A stretch of DNA of 64,000 nucleotides from assembly GCF_023156195.1 (NCBI RefSeq), contig NZ_JAKUKA010000001.1, positions 2,356,001-2,420,000 on the forward strand. Direction: 5' to 3'. The translations under genes and the position numbers were made by a program. This document shows positions 20,201-29,383 of this stretch, in pieces; position 1 is the first letter of the stretch; each line of letters starts with the position of its first letter. Source of the DNA: Chitinophaga sedimenti (GTDB lineage: Bacteria > Bacteroidota > Bacteroidia > Chitinophagales > Chitinophagaceae). The notes under the pieces were generated by a model, which was not told the DNA's origin, searched no databases, and worked only from the letters and a program-made list of their open reading frames with translations.

Positions 20201-23200
20201 TGCCGGTGGCGGATGCACGTACGGTCCCGGCAATCGCAATCGTCATGCTCTGCCCGGGCGACAGTGTGATCCCCGTTAAATTGCCGTTCGTGCTGTTATA
20301 GGTGCCGCTGCTCGCGGTATAAGTCGATGGAATAAAGTTCGCAGGCAACACATCCGTAACAGTGAATGCATTCGCGGGCAGTATCGCAGAAGGTCCGCTG
20401 TTAGATACGGTCAGTGTATAGGTAAGCGGCTCGCCTGCCACAGCGTTCGACAGCGAAGCTGATTTCACGATGCCGAGGTCTGCCTGCCTGCTAATAGTGG
20501 TATTGTCGGACGCCGTATTGTTGGTCGTTACATTGTCGGTCGTGCCCGCTGGTGCAGTCACCGTAACGGAGTTGGTAAGACTGCCACTGGCGGTGGCGGC
20601 TACGGTACCTGTAATGGTTAAGGTGGCCGACTGTCCTGTCGCGAGCGTCAACCCGGTCCAGTTGCCGGTACCAGCGGTGTAAGTGCCGGCAGAAGGCGTA
20701 TAGGTTGTTGCGGTAAAACCAGATGGAAGCGTGGCCACCAGGTTCACTACATCTGCCGCCAATAAACTGCCCGGCCCGGCATTGGTGAGTGTAGCCGTAT
20801 ATGTTAGTGTATTACCAGCAATAACCGGTTTCGGCGAGGCGGTCAGGGTTACACCCAGGTTCATCACGCGCGAAATAGTCGTATTGTCGGTTGCACTATT
20901 ATTGGTAAGATCGGGATCGTTGACGGTCGCAGGCACCGCTACAGTAGCCGTGTTTAACAATGACCCCGTGGCGTTGGCCGCAAGCGCGCCTGCGATAGTG
21001 AGTGTCGCACTTTGTCCCGACGCAAGCGTTAATCCTGTCCAGCGGTGGGTAGCGCTGCTAAAAACACCCGCCGAAGGCGTATAGGTAGATGCAGTAAATC
21101 CGTTGGGAAGATTCTCCGTCACATCAAAAGTATCCGTAGCGATTAAGTCGCTGGGCCCATTATTCCGCAACGTCAGTGTGTATGTCAGCGCCTGGCCGGC
21201 TACAGCTGGTTTAGGAGAGGCAGCTTTACCAAGCTGTATGTCGATGGACCGTACCGGTGTGACACTGCTCAACGTGGAGGTGTTATTAGCAGGCGTTTCA
21301 TCAGTTTCCGCGCCGGTTACCGTTGCTGTATTACCGTAGTTCGATTGATTCGGCAGTACGCGGGCGGTAATCGTTAATGTTTGCGTGGTGCCATTTGACA
21401 CGTTACCCACCGTCCATTGGTTGGTACTGCTGTTATAACTTCCGGAAGATGCGCTCACAAAACTGTAGCCCGCCTGTAGCGCGTTGGTAACGGAAACACC
21501 GGTTGCATCTGTTGGACCGTTATTCTTCACACTCAGTGTGAAGGTCACATTTTCGCCCACTACCGGGTTTGTTTTACTAACTGTTTGCGTTATCTGAACG
21601 TCCGACTTCCCGGAATAAGTTACGGTCACATCACTGGTCGATGCCGCACAGGGCGCATTGGAGATGGTCCAGCGCAGGGTGGAGGAAGTATTGGCCGCAA
21701 TGGTCACTGTAGATGTTGGCGAGTTTGGCGCGCCAATGGTACCTGTGCCGCTAACGAGCGACCAGGTGCCTGTACCCGCCGTTGGCACGTTACCTGCCAG
21801 CGTAAAGGTCCCCGAATTATATTGTGTGATGTTGGAACCTGCCACCGACGCAGTAGGAGGTTGATTCACCGTTACAGTCACCGTATCTGCCAGGGTAGAT
21901 GTACAAACAGAAGTACCGGATGTAGAGACGGCGAACCGGCGGTAGGCGGTAGTGACAGCAGGCGTGCCTCCCGGTGCATAGGTAGCACCTGTTTGTCCGC
22001 TGATAGCTGTCCGGTGGTGCCATTCGTCGAACTTTCCCAGCGATAAGTGATCGTGCCGGAGCCGCTGCCGGCAGTGGTGGATGTAAACCCTACAGGTGAA
22101 GAGCCAACACAAATTGTTTGATCGCCGGTAATTATACCCGGCGTGGGATCACTCTGAACGGTAACGAGTATGGGGGCGTGTTCGCGGAACAGGCCTTTCC
22201 ACTCAAAGTGGAGGTATATACCCTCCGGAAATACGTGCTTTGTGTCAGCGCAGGAGGGCTATACGTAACCGCTGTGGCGCCGGAAATGTTCGTCCAGTTG
22301 GAACCATCGGTCGACGACTGCCGGGAATAAGAGGCTGTACCGGAACCACCGGCACCCGCCGTGATGGAGGTAAGTGCTGCAGGGGTGCCGGCGCGGCAGA
22401 TAGTCTGTGCTGTCCCGATCGTACCTGGCGATACCGCCGATTGTGTGGTAACGGCAATAGTGGTCAACGGACTCTCGCAGGAGCCGTTCGTTTGCGATAC
22501 GTAGTAATTGATTGTACCCGCTACTGATGTTGCCGGCGTTGGCGCATTTACAGATGATACGCTGGTGGGGGTGCTGTACCATAGTAACGTGTTTCCGGCC
22601 GACGGCGTAGCAGTAAGTGCTGTTGCCGCCTCCCCAAGACAATAGGCCCGGCTCGTGACAGCTGTTGGCGCGGCCGATCGTACCTGTATAAAATCAGCAT
22701 CACTATTGTTGTTGCGATTCGCCGTCAACTCAATATTTTGATCAGAAACATTCACATAAAATACCCAGGCACGGTCGGTATAGCTGGGAGTGCCCGCAGG
22801 TGCAGTCAACGTATACCTGAAGGGCGGAGTACTGGCGGAGGAATTCAATGGCTGCGTGTAAGTAACCGCAAAGGCCCTGGTACCATTAGGTAAGTTGGTC
22901 AAATTGGGCGAGTTCCAGCCCGCATTGGCCGCAAAAGCGATATTATAAGTTGAGGGGAACGTATCGCGTAGCAGTATCCGGTTGTTGTTCGTAGTAACCG
23001 TCGGTAAAGTACCCACGTTTTGCACGATAATTTCAAAAGTATTACCGGAAGTATTTAGACAAGGATCCGTAACCGTTTTAGTAAGGGTAACATCTATGTC
23101 TTCCGCCAATACCGGGGTGCTGGCAGTAGTAACGTTGTTGTCCAGGTCGGGATCCGAAATATCGGTAGGCGTTATACTGGCATTATTGTTTAACTGGTTA

Positions 23201-24509
23201 CCGTCCGGCACCGAATTAAGTGTGCCCGTGATAGTTATTTTTGCAGTTGTATTGGCCGCGATGTTCAGGCTGCCCGTTATCTTATTTTCTGTGGAAGAAG
23301 ATCCTGCCGTGGTGCCTGCATTGAAGCCGTTGGTGGTCACATTCGTAATAGTAAATGCGCTTAGCGGAACCATGTTTCCATTTGCATCGGTTAAGCTATC
23401 GCGAAACAGCACATTGGTAAGCGGAACAGGGTTATCGTTCACCACATCTAACGTATAGGAGATCGTATTAGAGCCGGCCACCGTACGTAATACATCCACA
23501 TTTGCGCGGGAAGAAATACGAATATTGCCCGGCGTGGTTACCAGCACATTGCGGATCTCGTGATTGTTCCGGGCGTTACCGGTGGAAGCTGCAAAACCAA
23601 CTTTCATTTGTGCAGGTGGCGGAGAAGCAGGATCCGTATTAAAAGTCATCAGATCGATAAAATTGCCCGTGGGAGTTTTCTTCCAACGCACTGTCACCGA
23701 ATATTGGTTAGGCGTGGCAGTAGGTTTTATGTCTATTTGCACACGACGGTAAAATGTAGCATCCGTTGGGCGGGTGGAGGTAATAGTATTATAGTCCACC
23801 TCGTTTTCATTAAGATTACCCACGGTGGTCATGATATTACCTACCGTATTTCCAGCCAGCGTTACCCCTGTGATGTAAGGATTAGACGCGGCGCGATCGG
23901 ATTTTGTAGCCCCCTTACAGAAATGGAGTTGGGGCGTATGTAGGGATAACTACCGGGATAAGGCCCCTGGTTGATACTGGGGTCAAGGGCGTTAATACCG
24001 GTACCCCTTCCCTCCTGCGCAGTGGCGAAATTTCCAAATTCATCAATCGCAATACCCAGGTAACCGCCAGACAAACCATTGGTACCCGTATTGGACGCAT
24101 ACCCCAGCGAGCCACCGTATGCACCCAGTGAGAAAGAGGATACATTAGCATCAAACAGGAAGACGGTGAAACCATCAGCACCTCCCAGTCCATCCGACGT
24201 GCTGCGCCACGACTTATAGTCAAATTCTATAAGCGTACCCAGTGAAGAGGGAAACGATTTGTTCACATATGCGTATCCTTTAGACGAGCCACTTGAACCG
24301 GTAAGTCGCAACCATCCCTGGTTTACCGGATCTGTTCCATTGGAAGAAGTGAGGAAGGCCGCGTCGCCAAATACGATGGCACTTTGCGGAGCACTGCCCT
24401 TAAAACTTTCCGTAATGGTAAATTGGGCTTTCAGTTTGCTGCTCCATATAGAAAGCAGCGCGATGAGGAAGACAAAAAGTCTCCGGTTGGTAAATTTAAC
24501 GATCATCAT
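11230..24509 (-). CDS. Giant surface protein: L-type lectin domain, Ig-like modules, about 28 DUF11-type repeats, T9SS type B C-terminal domain (SprB-like)
   Basis: About 4,430 residues when frame breaks near 23912, 22185, 22015, 19003, 16912, 12518 and 11263 are joined. The start is one of two ATGs at 24509/24506, preceded by an in-frame GTG at 24512. A signal peptide precedes a legume-lectin-like domain ([39 protein letters not shown]; residues about 30-210). Two DUF11-like units, SprB-like Ig modules ([28 protein letters not shown]) and a long repeat array follow. One cadherin/Big-type Ig domain (about 11.5-11.8 kb) precedes the type B CTD at 11230-11501: [42 protein letters not shown], ending [14 protein letters not shown]. 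Role: secreted through T9SS to the cell surface as adhesin or gliding adhesin; ligand unknown. It is the first gene of an operon with porP/sprF and the OmpA-family gene. Confidence 0.9.
11790..21608 (-). repeat. Coding tandem array of 26 DUF11-type modules
   Basis: Within the giant protein gene I count 26 successive modules. Each opens with a motif like (L/I)xI-x-K-(S/T)-(G/A)-P-A followed by AG-x-x-(I/V)-T-Y-T and N-x-GPS. The first four (21608 to about 20100) are the ASPKPVxAG type, with [11 protein letters not shown] after the opening motif. Modules 5-21 are about 129 residues (387 bases) and share a conserved NVxW tryptophan and GSGNN-(I/V)-x-VTADIPAG. The last five (about 13.5 to 11.8 kb) are shorter and carry [17 protein letters not shown] and [15 protein letters not shown]. 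Sequence identity between neighbours is moderate, so this is not a recent duplication. Confidence 0.85.
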
Positions 24510-24512
24510 CAC

Positions 24513-25246
24513 AGGACAAGATTGGATTAATAAAAAAATATATGGTCACCACCGCTTTCTTGATGAAATGCAGCGTCATTGTTTCTTCAGAAAACAAGCT
24601 GGAATGCTGTACATACTAACGTTACCGGGCAAACGATTCCACTACCGCGTTTTCACGCGGATTCTAAAACACCATTGTAAGGCGTACGTTAGAAAGTAAA
24701 CAGCACAACATCCCCTGAAGCCGTTGCCAGCTTCTTATCACACATTATAAGGAGGGTAAAAAAGTCAGACACCGATGATCAGTACCATCTGGTGCACGTC
24801 TTGAATTAACAGCGGATCATTGCTAAGATCCTTGTTGCTTGAGGGTTTAGGCTGAAATGCATTTACGAACGGCACTGATCATGGATCACATTACAAACAC
24901 AATAAAAAATAAAAAGTGGACGGTTTTTCACTTTCGATTTTCAACGATGATCAATGCAAAAAAACTGATGAGCTTTTATTAAGAAAGTACAAACTTTGGT
25001 TTCCTATGTGTCTTCAACTTTAACAAACCTTTCGACAGTAACGTGGTGGGTTACACTAATACCATTCATTAATTAATATAAAAATACAAAAAGTAATTAT
25101 CAAAAACAAAAGATAGACGATTTTTTTTTTCTGATTTTATAAATTGAATGTCTAAACGACATCATTTATTGTTGTGCTTGCAAAGCTAATACAGTCCTTA
25201 ATTTGCGGGGACAGCTATAAATAATTTTATTACGTACCGAATAGAA
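24513..25246. other. Long AT-rich intergenic region upstream of the giant adhesin operon
   Basis: About 730 bases with no convincing coding sequence on either strand. It is markedly AT-rich at 24890-25240, with A/T tracts (T10 near 25121, ATTAATTAATATAAAAATAC near 25068). The dyad-like GTACCATCTGGTGCAC lies at 24781-24796. It is the only large space before the 13-kb operon and must hold its promoter and any regulatory sites; a specific -33/-7 pair could not be assigned with confidence. Confidence 0.5.
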
Positions 25247-25291
25247 TGTTATGATACTATTTCCAGAAAATTATCGCGCCGGGTGCTGTAA

Positions 25292-25459
25292 ATCGATAAT
25301 AAAGATGGGGAGGCTTCACGCATAAAGTCGAGTTGCAGGTCGAAAACAGACAGCGTCAAAGATGTGTTTGAACAACTGGTGACTGATCCGCGGTTCGATG
25401 CCCTATTTGATTGCGTAGCGTGGTATATGAGCGATGACATTCTGTATCGTGAAGTGTAA
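25292..25459 (+). pseudogene. Possible gene remnant
   Basis: An open frame without a start codon that ends at TAA 25457-25459. Its product has protein-like composition (DSVKDVFEQLVTDPRFDALF, then AWYMSDDILYREV). It is preceded in frame by a stop at 25289-25291. It could be the 3' end of a decayed gene or of one broken by a further indel. No family is recognised; a weaker 63-codon frame lies antisense. Confidence 0.3.
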
Positions 25460-25463
25460 GTAG

Positions 25464-26030
25464 TTATACCACGATATAATTCAATTCTGTTACGCCCGAA
25501 GTAAATGGTCGTGTAGTCAACAATTTAAGCTTAACCTTATCTGCAACATGCTTAAACAGCGGAATACCTTGTCCCAGTAAGATCGGATTAACAAATAGCC
25601 AGTATCCGTCAATCAAGTTCCGTTGCATCAGGGAGTGTGTTGCTCCCGGGCTGCCGAAAACCAGGATATCTTCCCCTTCTTGTTGCCTGATTTCATTTAT
25701 GCGGTCTGTAATGTTGTCGCTGATCACTTCTGTGTTGATTAAACCGGCTTTAGGCAATGTGTTAGACAGCACGATCTTTCGAACGTTTTTATACCATGCC
25801 GAATGTTCAATATCGTGCCTGCTCGCATTGGGCTTGTCCGCTGCCGTTGGCCAGTAACTTTCCATCATCTGATACGTTACACGTCCGTACAAAGCAGTAT
25901 CGCCTTTCCCTATCCGTTTTCCAACGTGGTCAAATATTTCCTGATCCACTTTTATCCAGTCCATTTCTCCGTTCAGGCCCGCCATAAACCCATCGAGGGA
26001 TACATGCGCAAATGAAATAACTTTCCTCAT
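25464..26030 (-). CDS. Dihydrofolate-reductase-like (RibD C-terminal) family protein
   Basis: A 188-residue protein of the RibD-C/DHFR superfamily commonly annotated as dihydrofolate reductase family. Seen: N-terminal VISFAHVSLDGFMAG, the TALYGRVTYQMMESYW segment, DILVFGSPGATHSLMQ (nucleotide-binding Gly-rich turn) and C-terminal PILLGQGIPLF. The family binds NADPH; the physiological substrate of these small stand-alone members is generally unknown. It is the last gene of a four-gene unit with an ArsR regulator and two AHSA1 proteins, 23 bases after the preceding stop, so it shares their control. Confidence 0.85.
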   Translation of the reverse strand: MRKVISFAHVSLDGFMAGLNGEMDWIKVDQEIFDHVGKRIGKGDTALYGRVTYQMMESYWPTAADKPNASRHDIEHSAWYKNVRKIVLSNTLPKAGLINTEVISDNITDRINEIRQQEGEDILVFGSPGATHSLMQRNLIDGYWLFVNPILLGQGIPLFKHVADKVKLKLLTTRPFTSGVTELNYIVV

Positions 26031-26053
26031 TTTAGTGATTATTATTACTATTA

Positions 26054-26499
26054 TTAATTTTTCATACCATTGACATAAGACACCAGGCGATCCATGTTTT
26101 GTTGTTGCCCGATATCTGCTTTGTGTTCTCTGATCAGAAAATCTTTTAGCTCCGCCGTCTCAATCATCATACTCCAGTCGATGACAGTCTTATTGCCAAG
26201 TGATTCGAAAAGAATAGTTGCGATGAATCCCGGAACAAAATGCTCGTAGACAATCTTCCTGCAAAAAATAATCTCTCTGAACACACTTTTATAAGCGTAT
26301 TCGGTTCCATCGGGGTCATGCATCGTCATTTCCCAAAGCCCCCTTCCCGAAAATCCATCTGGTGCACCGTGTTCCTGTAGCCCACAGGCCCCCACCACTT
26401 CGCCAGGTGTTCAGGCTTCGTGCAAGCCTCCCACACTAATTCAACGGGCGCATTTAACGTTCTTGTTATGCGCATTTCCCGGCTTTTTTCACTTTGCAT
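26054..26499 (-). CDS. SRPBCC/AHSA1 family protein, frame-broken
   Basis: Start ATG 26499 (MQSEKSREMRITRTLNAPVE), 11 bases past the previous gene's stop. The AHSA1 hallmark LVWEACTKPEHLAKWWGPVG follows. The frame breaks near 26330 at DFREGG, where one missing G in a G-run restores LWEMTMHDPDGTEYAY. The C-terminal half (FESLGNKTVIDWSMMI) completes a domain of about 148 residues. AHSA1-type START-like folds bind hydrophobic ligands or act in small-molecule responses. Pairing with an ArsR repressor and a second AHSA1 gene is a common context in stress or xenobiotic operons. Confidence 0.85.
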
Positions 26500-26509
26500 A
26501 CTTAACGAT

Positions 26510-26992
26510 CTATTTAAGAAGTTTTTCAAGTTTTTTAAATGAAGCCGTCCATCCGCTACGCATAACTGCTTTCATTTCCAGGAAGGTGCTCCTTTCAGTT
26601 TCAGACGCCTCTCCAAAAATTTCCCACTTCACCGTTACTCCGGTCCGGCCTTCCGCTTCTTTCCCGAAGTGTACGGTTGTTAAAAGATAGTCGGGGTAAG
26701 TGGCCGAGAAAGGAGCTTTGACAAAACGACCTTTTTTATCGCAGAAATGCTGAATATATATTAAGTGTGATGCAGGGTTGATGATTTTGTAACTAAGCTG
26801 CCCGTACTTTTTTAATCCGTCGTTCGTGCTCATCTCCCATCGTGCACTCCCTCCTTCTCTTACATCGGCTGATACAAAGGTCATGCGTGCACCATCCGGT
26901 CCCAACCACTTTGAAAGCCTGTCAGGACGGACCCACATGTTGAATACCGTTGGCAGATCAGCTTTGAAAACATGTTTAATTTCAAATGACAC
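26510..26992 (-). CDS. SRPBCC/AHSA1 family protein
   Basis: 160 residues, intact. It opens FEIKHVFKADLPTVFNMWVR, then DRLSKWLGPDGARM (AHSA1 motif), YIQHFCDKKGRFVKAPF, and a C-terminal helix WTASFKKLEKLL. It is paralogous to the next gene but longer. The start overlaps the end of the ArsR gene by 11 bases, indicating translational coupling. The ligand is unknown. Confidence 0.85.
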   Translation of the reverse strand: MSFEIKHVFKADLPTVFNMWVRPDRLSKWLGPDGARMTFVSADVREGGSARWEMSTNDGLKKYGQLSYKIINPASHLIYIQHFCDKKGRFVKAPFSATYPDYLLTTVHFGKEAEGRTGVTVKWEIFGEASETERSTFLEMKAVMRSGWTASFKKLEKLLK

Positions 26993-27314
26993 CTCCCCTT
27001 CTTGGCATTTCCCTTAAATAGTTCTCCAGGTTATCGAAGTTGCTTTCCATAGACCGTTTGAACTGCTCCAACCAATGCTCTATCTCGTCCAGCTTATCCG
27101 GGTTCAGGTGATAGTATATTTCCCGCCTACCGGGCTCCTGCGTCACTAATTCACATTCCGTCAGAATTTGAATGTGCTTTGAAATCGTTTGCCGCGAAGA
27201 GTTGAAATGATTGGCGATGGCTCCGGGTGTTAATGCCCCGGCAGCCAACAGACTTAGGATCGCCCGCCTGGTAGGATCCGCTATTGCCTGGTAAATATCA
27301 CGCCTGGTCTTCAT
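26982..27314 (-). CDS. ArsR-family helix-turn-helix repressor
   Basis: Start ATG 27314 (MKTRRDIYQAIADPTRRAIL); an upstream in-frame ATG at 27335 lies inside the operator repeat and is less likely. 110 residues with the ArsR winged helix: DPTRRAILSLLAAGALTPG, recognition helix SSRQTISKHIQIL, wing ELVTQEPGRREIYYHL. No CxC metal-binding motif is visible, so this is probably the ligand-responsive ArsR type often paired with AHSA1 genes, not an arsenic sensor. It is the first gene of the ArsR-AHSA1-AHSA1-DHFR-like unit. Two palindromic repeats immediately upstream are its likely operators (autoregulation). Confidence 0.85.
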   Translation of the reverse strand: MKTRRDIYQAIADPTRRAILSLLAAGALTPGAIANHFNSSRQTISKHIQILTECELVTQEPGRREIYYHLNPDKLDEIEHWLEQFKRSMESNFDNLENYLREMPRRGGVI

Positions 27315-27317
27315 AAT

Positions 27318-27357
27318 GCAGCCATTTGACTGCAAATATATGCAGTTATTTGACTGC
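27318..27357 (-). promoter_or_regulatory. Tandem candidate operators of the ArsR repressor
   Basis: Two 16-bp copies, GCAGCCATTTGACTGC (27318-27333) and GCAGTTATTTGACTGC (27342-27357), 24 bases apart start to start. The second contains a perfect GCAGT-N6-ACTGC palindrome and the first differs in one arm base. They begin 4 bases upstream of the arsR start, so binding would block ribosome and polymerase access to the whole operon. They also lie about 67 bases from the divergent GNAT gene. Confidence 0.65.
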
Positions 27358-27423
27358 GCAAATATTTTTTTTTCCTAAAGGTGTCCGGGCATCAGGTATA
27401 TTTAGCACTACAAATCTCTTAAC

Positions 27424-27954
27424 ATGCCAGGCAGAAATTTTACCCCCTTCCCCATTTTACAAACAGGAAGACTTACCCTGCGACAACTGCAGTGCAATGA
27501 TGCTCATGAAGTACTGGCATTACGCTCCAACCCGGACGTAAATCAATACCTTGATAGAAATAGCAGCAAATCGATTGAAGATGCACAATCTTTCATTCAG
27601 CTTGTTACAGAGAATATCCAAAGAAAAAATTCTATTTATTGGGCAATAACGCTGACCAATGTGAACACACTCATCGGCACGATTTGTTTATTCAACTTCT
27701 CTGGCGACAATGCAAAAGGAGAAATCGGATATGAATTATTGCCTGACTTTCACCGGCAAGGGATAATGCAGGAAGCGGCTTCGAAAGTAATTGACTTCGG
27801 GGCGCAACACATCGGCTTACGTGAAATAGCAGCGTATACTCATCCTGAAAACCACGCTTCAACAAGATTGCTGAAGAAGCTTCATTTCAAGACAAAAAGC
27901 ACTGATGAGGCAGATGTTATACTGTTCTATCTCGCTATTGAAGATAGACATTAA
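27424..27954 (+). CDS. GNAT N-acetyltransferase (RimJ/RimL type)
   Basis: 176 residues. The RimJ/RimL-like acetyltransferase pattern is seen: N-terminal PILQTGRLTLRQLQCNDAHE, central YWAITLTNVNTLIGTICLFN, then EIGYELLPDFHRQGIMQEAA (acetyl-CoA-binding Arg/Gln-x-x-Gly-x-x loop, here HRQGIMQE) and PENHASTRLLKKLHF (motif B). It transfers an acetyl group from acetyl-CoA to an amine, possibly a protein N-terminus or a small molecule. It is divergent from the ArsR operon and may share its operator region. Start ATG 27424. Confidence 0.85.
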   Translation: MPGRNFTPFPILQTGRLTLRQLQCNDAHEVLALRSNPDVNQYLDRNSSKSIEDAQSFIQLVTENIQRKNSIYWAITLTNVNTLIGTICLFNFSGDNAKGEIGYELLPDFHRQGIMQEAASKVIDFGAQHIGLREIAAYTHPENHASTRLLKKLHFKTKSTDEADVILFYLAIEDRH

Positions 27955-27983
27955 GCAATTAGAAGAAGTTGACAGAAGACCCT

Positions 27984-29366
27984 TTACAGGATATCGTTTG
28001 CCGGCAGCGTAACCGTGAACGTAGTGCCGGCGCCCGGGATGGAATCGACAGTAATATCACCTTTGTGTAATTTAATGATACGCGTAGCCAGCGCTAACCC
28101 CAGGCCGAAACCTTTGGCGCCGGTTTCCTGCTCGATCCGGTAAAAGGGTTGAAAAATGCGTTCAATTTCTGCGGCGTCGATACCAATACCGCGATCCTTT
28201 ACCTGGATAACAAACTGCGCGCCTGTAACGTGCAGTGATACCACGGCATGGTGATCGGGAGAATACTTGCAGGCATTAGATACCAGATTGATGATCGCTG
28301 TTAATAATAATGTTTCATTTCCGAGTACCAGCAGCTGCGCTTCATCTTCCGGCAAGGTGCCAAAATCCAGCGATACGCTGTGCTGTGGATCCCTTGCCGG
28401 CACTTCGCCAGGTAGCTGCATCAGCACTTCATCAATCCGTACCGGACCAATTTGCAATCCACCCGGATTACCCGAAGCGGTAGCAAACTGCAACAACGTT
28501 TGCACCAGCGAATTCATATGCTGTACATCTTTGAGAATTTGTGCCATAGCTTCGCGATAGGCCGCCTCTGTACGGTCGCGCTGCAAATATATTTCCAGCT
28601 GGCTCGAAATAAGTGTAAGTGGCGTAGACAATTCATGTGAGGCGTTGGCGATAAACCGCCGTTGCAGTTCGAAGCTGTCCTTCAGGCGGTCCAGTAACTC
28701 GTTGAGCGTTGTTGCCAACAGGCGCCACTCGTCTTTCGCCTCCCCTGCAGGGATACGACGATCCAGATTATGAGCGGATATTTCTTTTACTTCATTGGCG
28801 ATACGCTTCACGGGCTTCAACAATCCGGCTGAAAAGTAGTATCCGCCGGCAAAAGCCAGCATTACGCCGCCGATATAGCTGAAAACAAGTATCGACATCA
28901 ACTTTTCCAGTTGCTGGCGCCCATCTTCATCCCCTCCTACCGATACCAGTACAATGCCATTGGACTGCGAGAGATCCGAGTAGGCGATGGCTTCTCTTTC
29001 CCCATCTGTAAAATAATGACGGCCATATCGCCGGGCGGCATCCAGCACGGCTGGTGTAACGACAATGCTGTCGCCGATGGCATCTGCATAAGCGTAGTCC
29101 AGCACATTGGCCTTATTATATACCTGCACAGCTTTCCGTTTCAACGCCATCGTGGTAAGCGAGTCGATCCGGTGCATTAAAACTTTGTCAATGGTGGCGT
29201 CGTGGGTCAGCATCCGGTCGGTAGTGATGGAACGATTGACCAGCCGCGTTTTTACAGCCTCCAGCCGGGCCAGGGAGGAGAAATAATAAATCGAAAGACA
29301 AACGATGCCCAACAGCAGGGCAAATAACCCGGTAATAAAGGCGGTGATACGTAAACGAATAGGCAT
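27984..29366 (-). CDS. Sensor histidine kinase (HAMP, HisKA, HATPase_c)
   Basis: 460 residues, intact. TM1 at about 7-30, a periplasmic sensor of about 125 residues, TM2 at about 157-180, HAMP to about 230, HisKA with phosphoacceptor His244 in FIANASHELSTP, and an ATPase domain with the N box Asn364 (NLVSNACKYSP), G1 DRGIGID (391-397) and G2 GFGLGLAL (419-426). It sits 17 bases after the response regulator gene and is therefore its partner. The signal is unknown; the periplasmic domain has no recognised fold. Confidence 0.93.
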   Translation of the reverse strand: MPIRLRITAFITGLFALLLGIVCLSIYYFSSLARLEAVKTRLVNRSITTDRMLTHDATIDKVLMHRIDSLTTMALKRKAVQVYNKANVLDYAYADAIGDSIVVTPAVLDAARRYGRHYFTDGEREAIAYSDLSQSNGIVLVSVGGDEDGRQQLEKLMSILVFSYIGGVMLAFAGGYYFSAGLLKPVKRIANEVKEISAHNLDRRIPAGEAKDEWRLLATTLNELLDRLKDSFELQRRFIANASHELSTPLTLISSQLEIYLQRDRTEAAYREAMAQILKDVQHMNSLVQTLLQFATASGNPGGLQIGPVRIDEVLMQLPGEVPARDPQHSVSLDFGTLPEDEAQLLVLGNETLLLTAIINLVSNACKYSPDHHAVVSLHVTGAQFVIQVKDRGIGIDAAEIERIFQPFYRIEQETGAKGFGLGLALATRIIKLHKGDITVDSIPGAGTTFTVTLPANDIL

Positions 29367-29383
29367 GACGATACAAGTAGTGG

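Noticed and set aside
11790..21608. Regularly spaced repeats as a CRISPR array
   Set aside because: The period is about 387 bases, units differ at the DNA level and all encode protein modules; no short repeat-spacer pattern exists.
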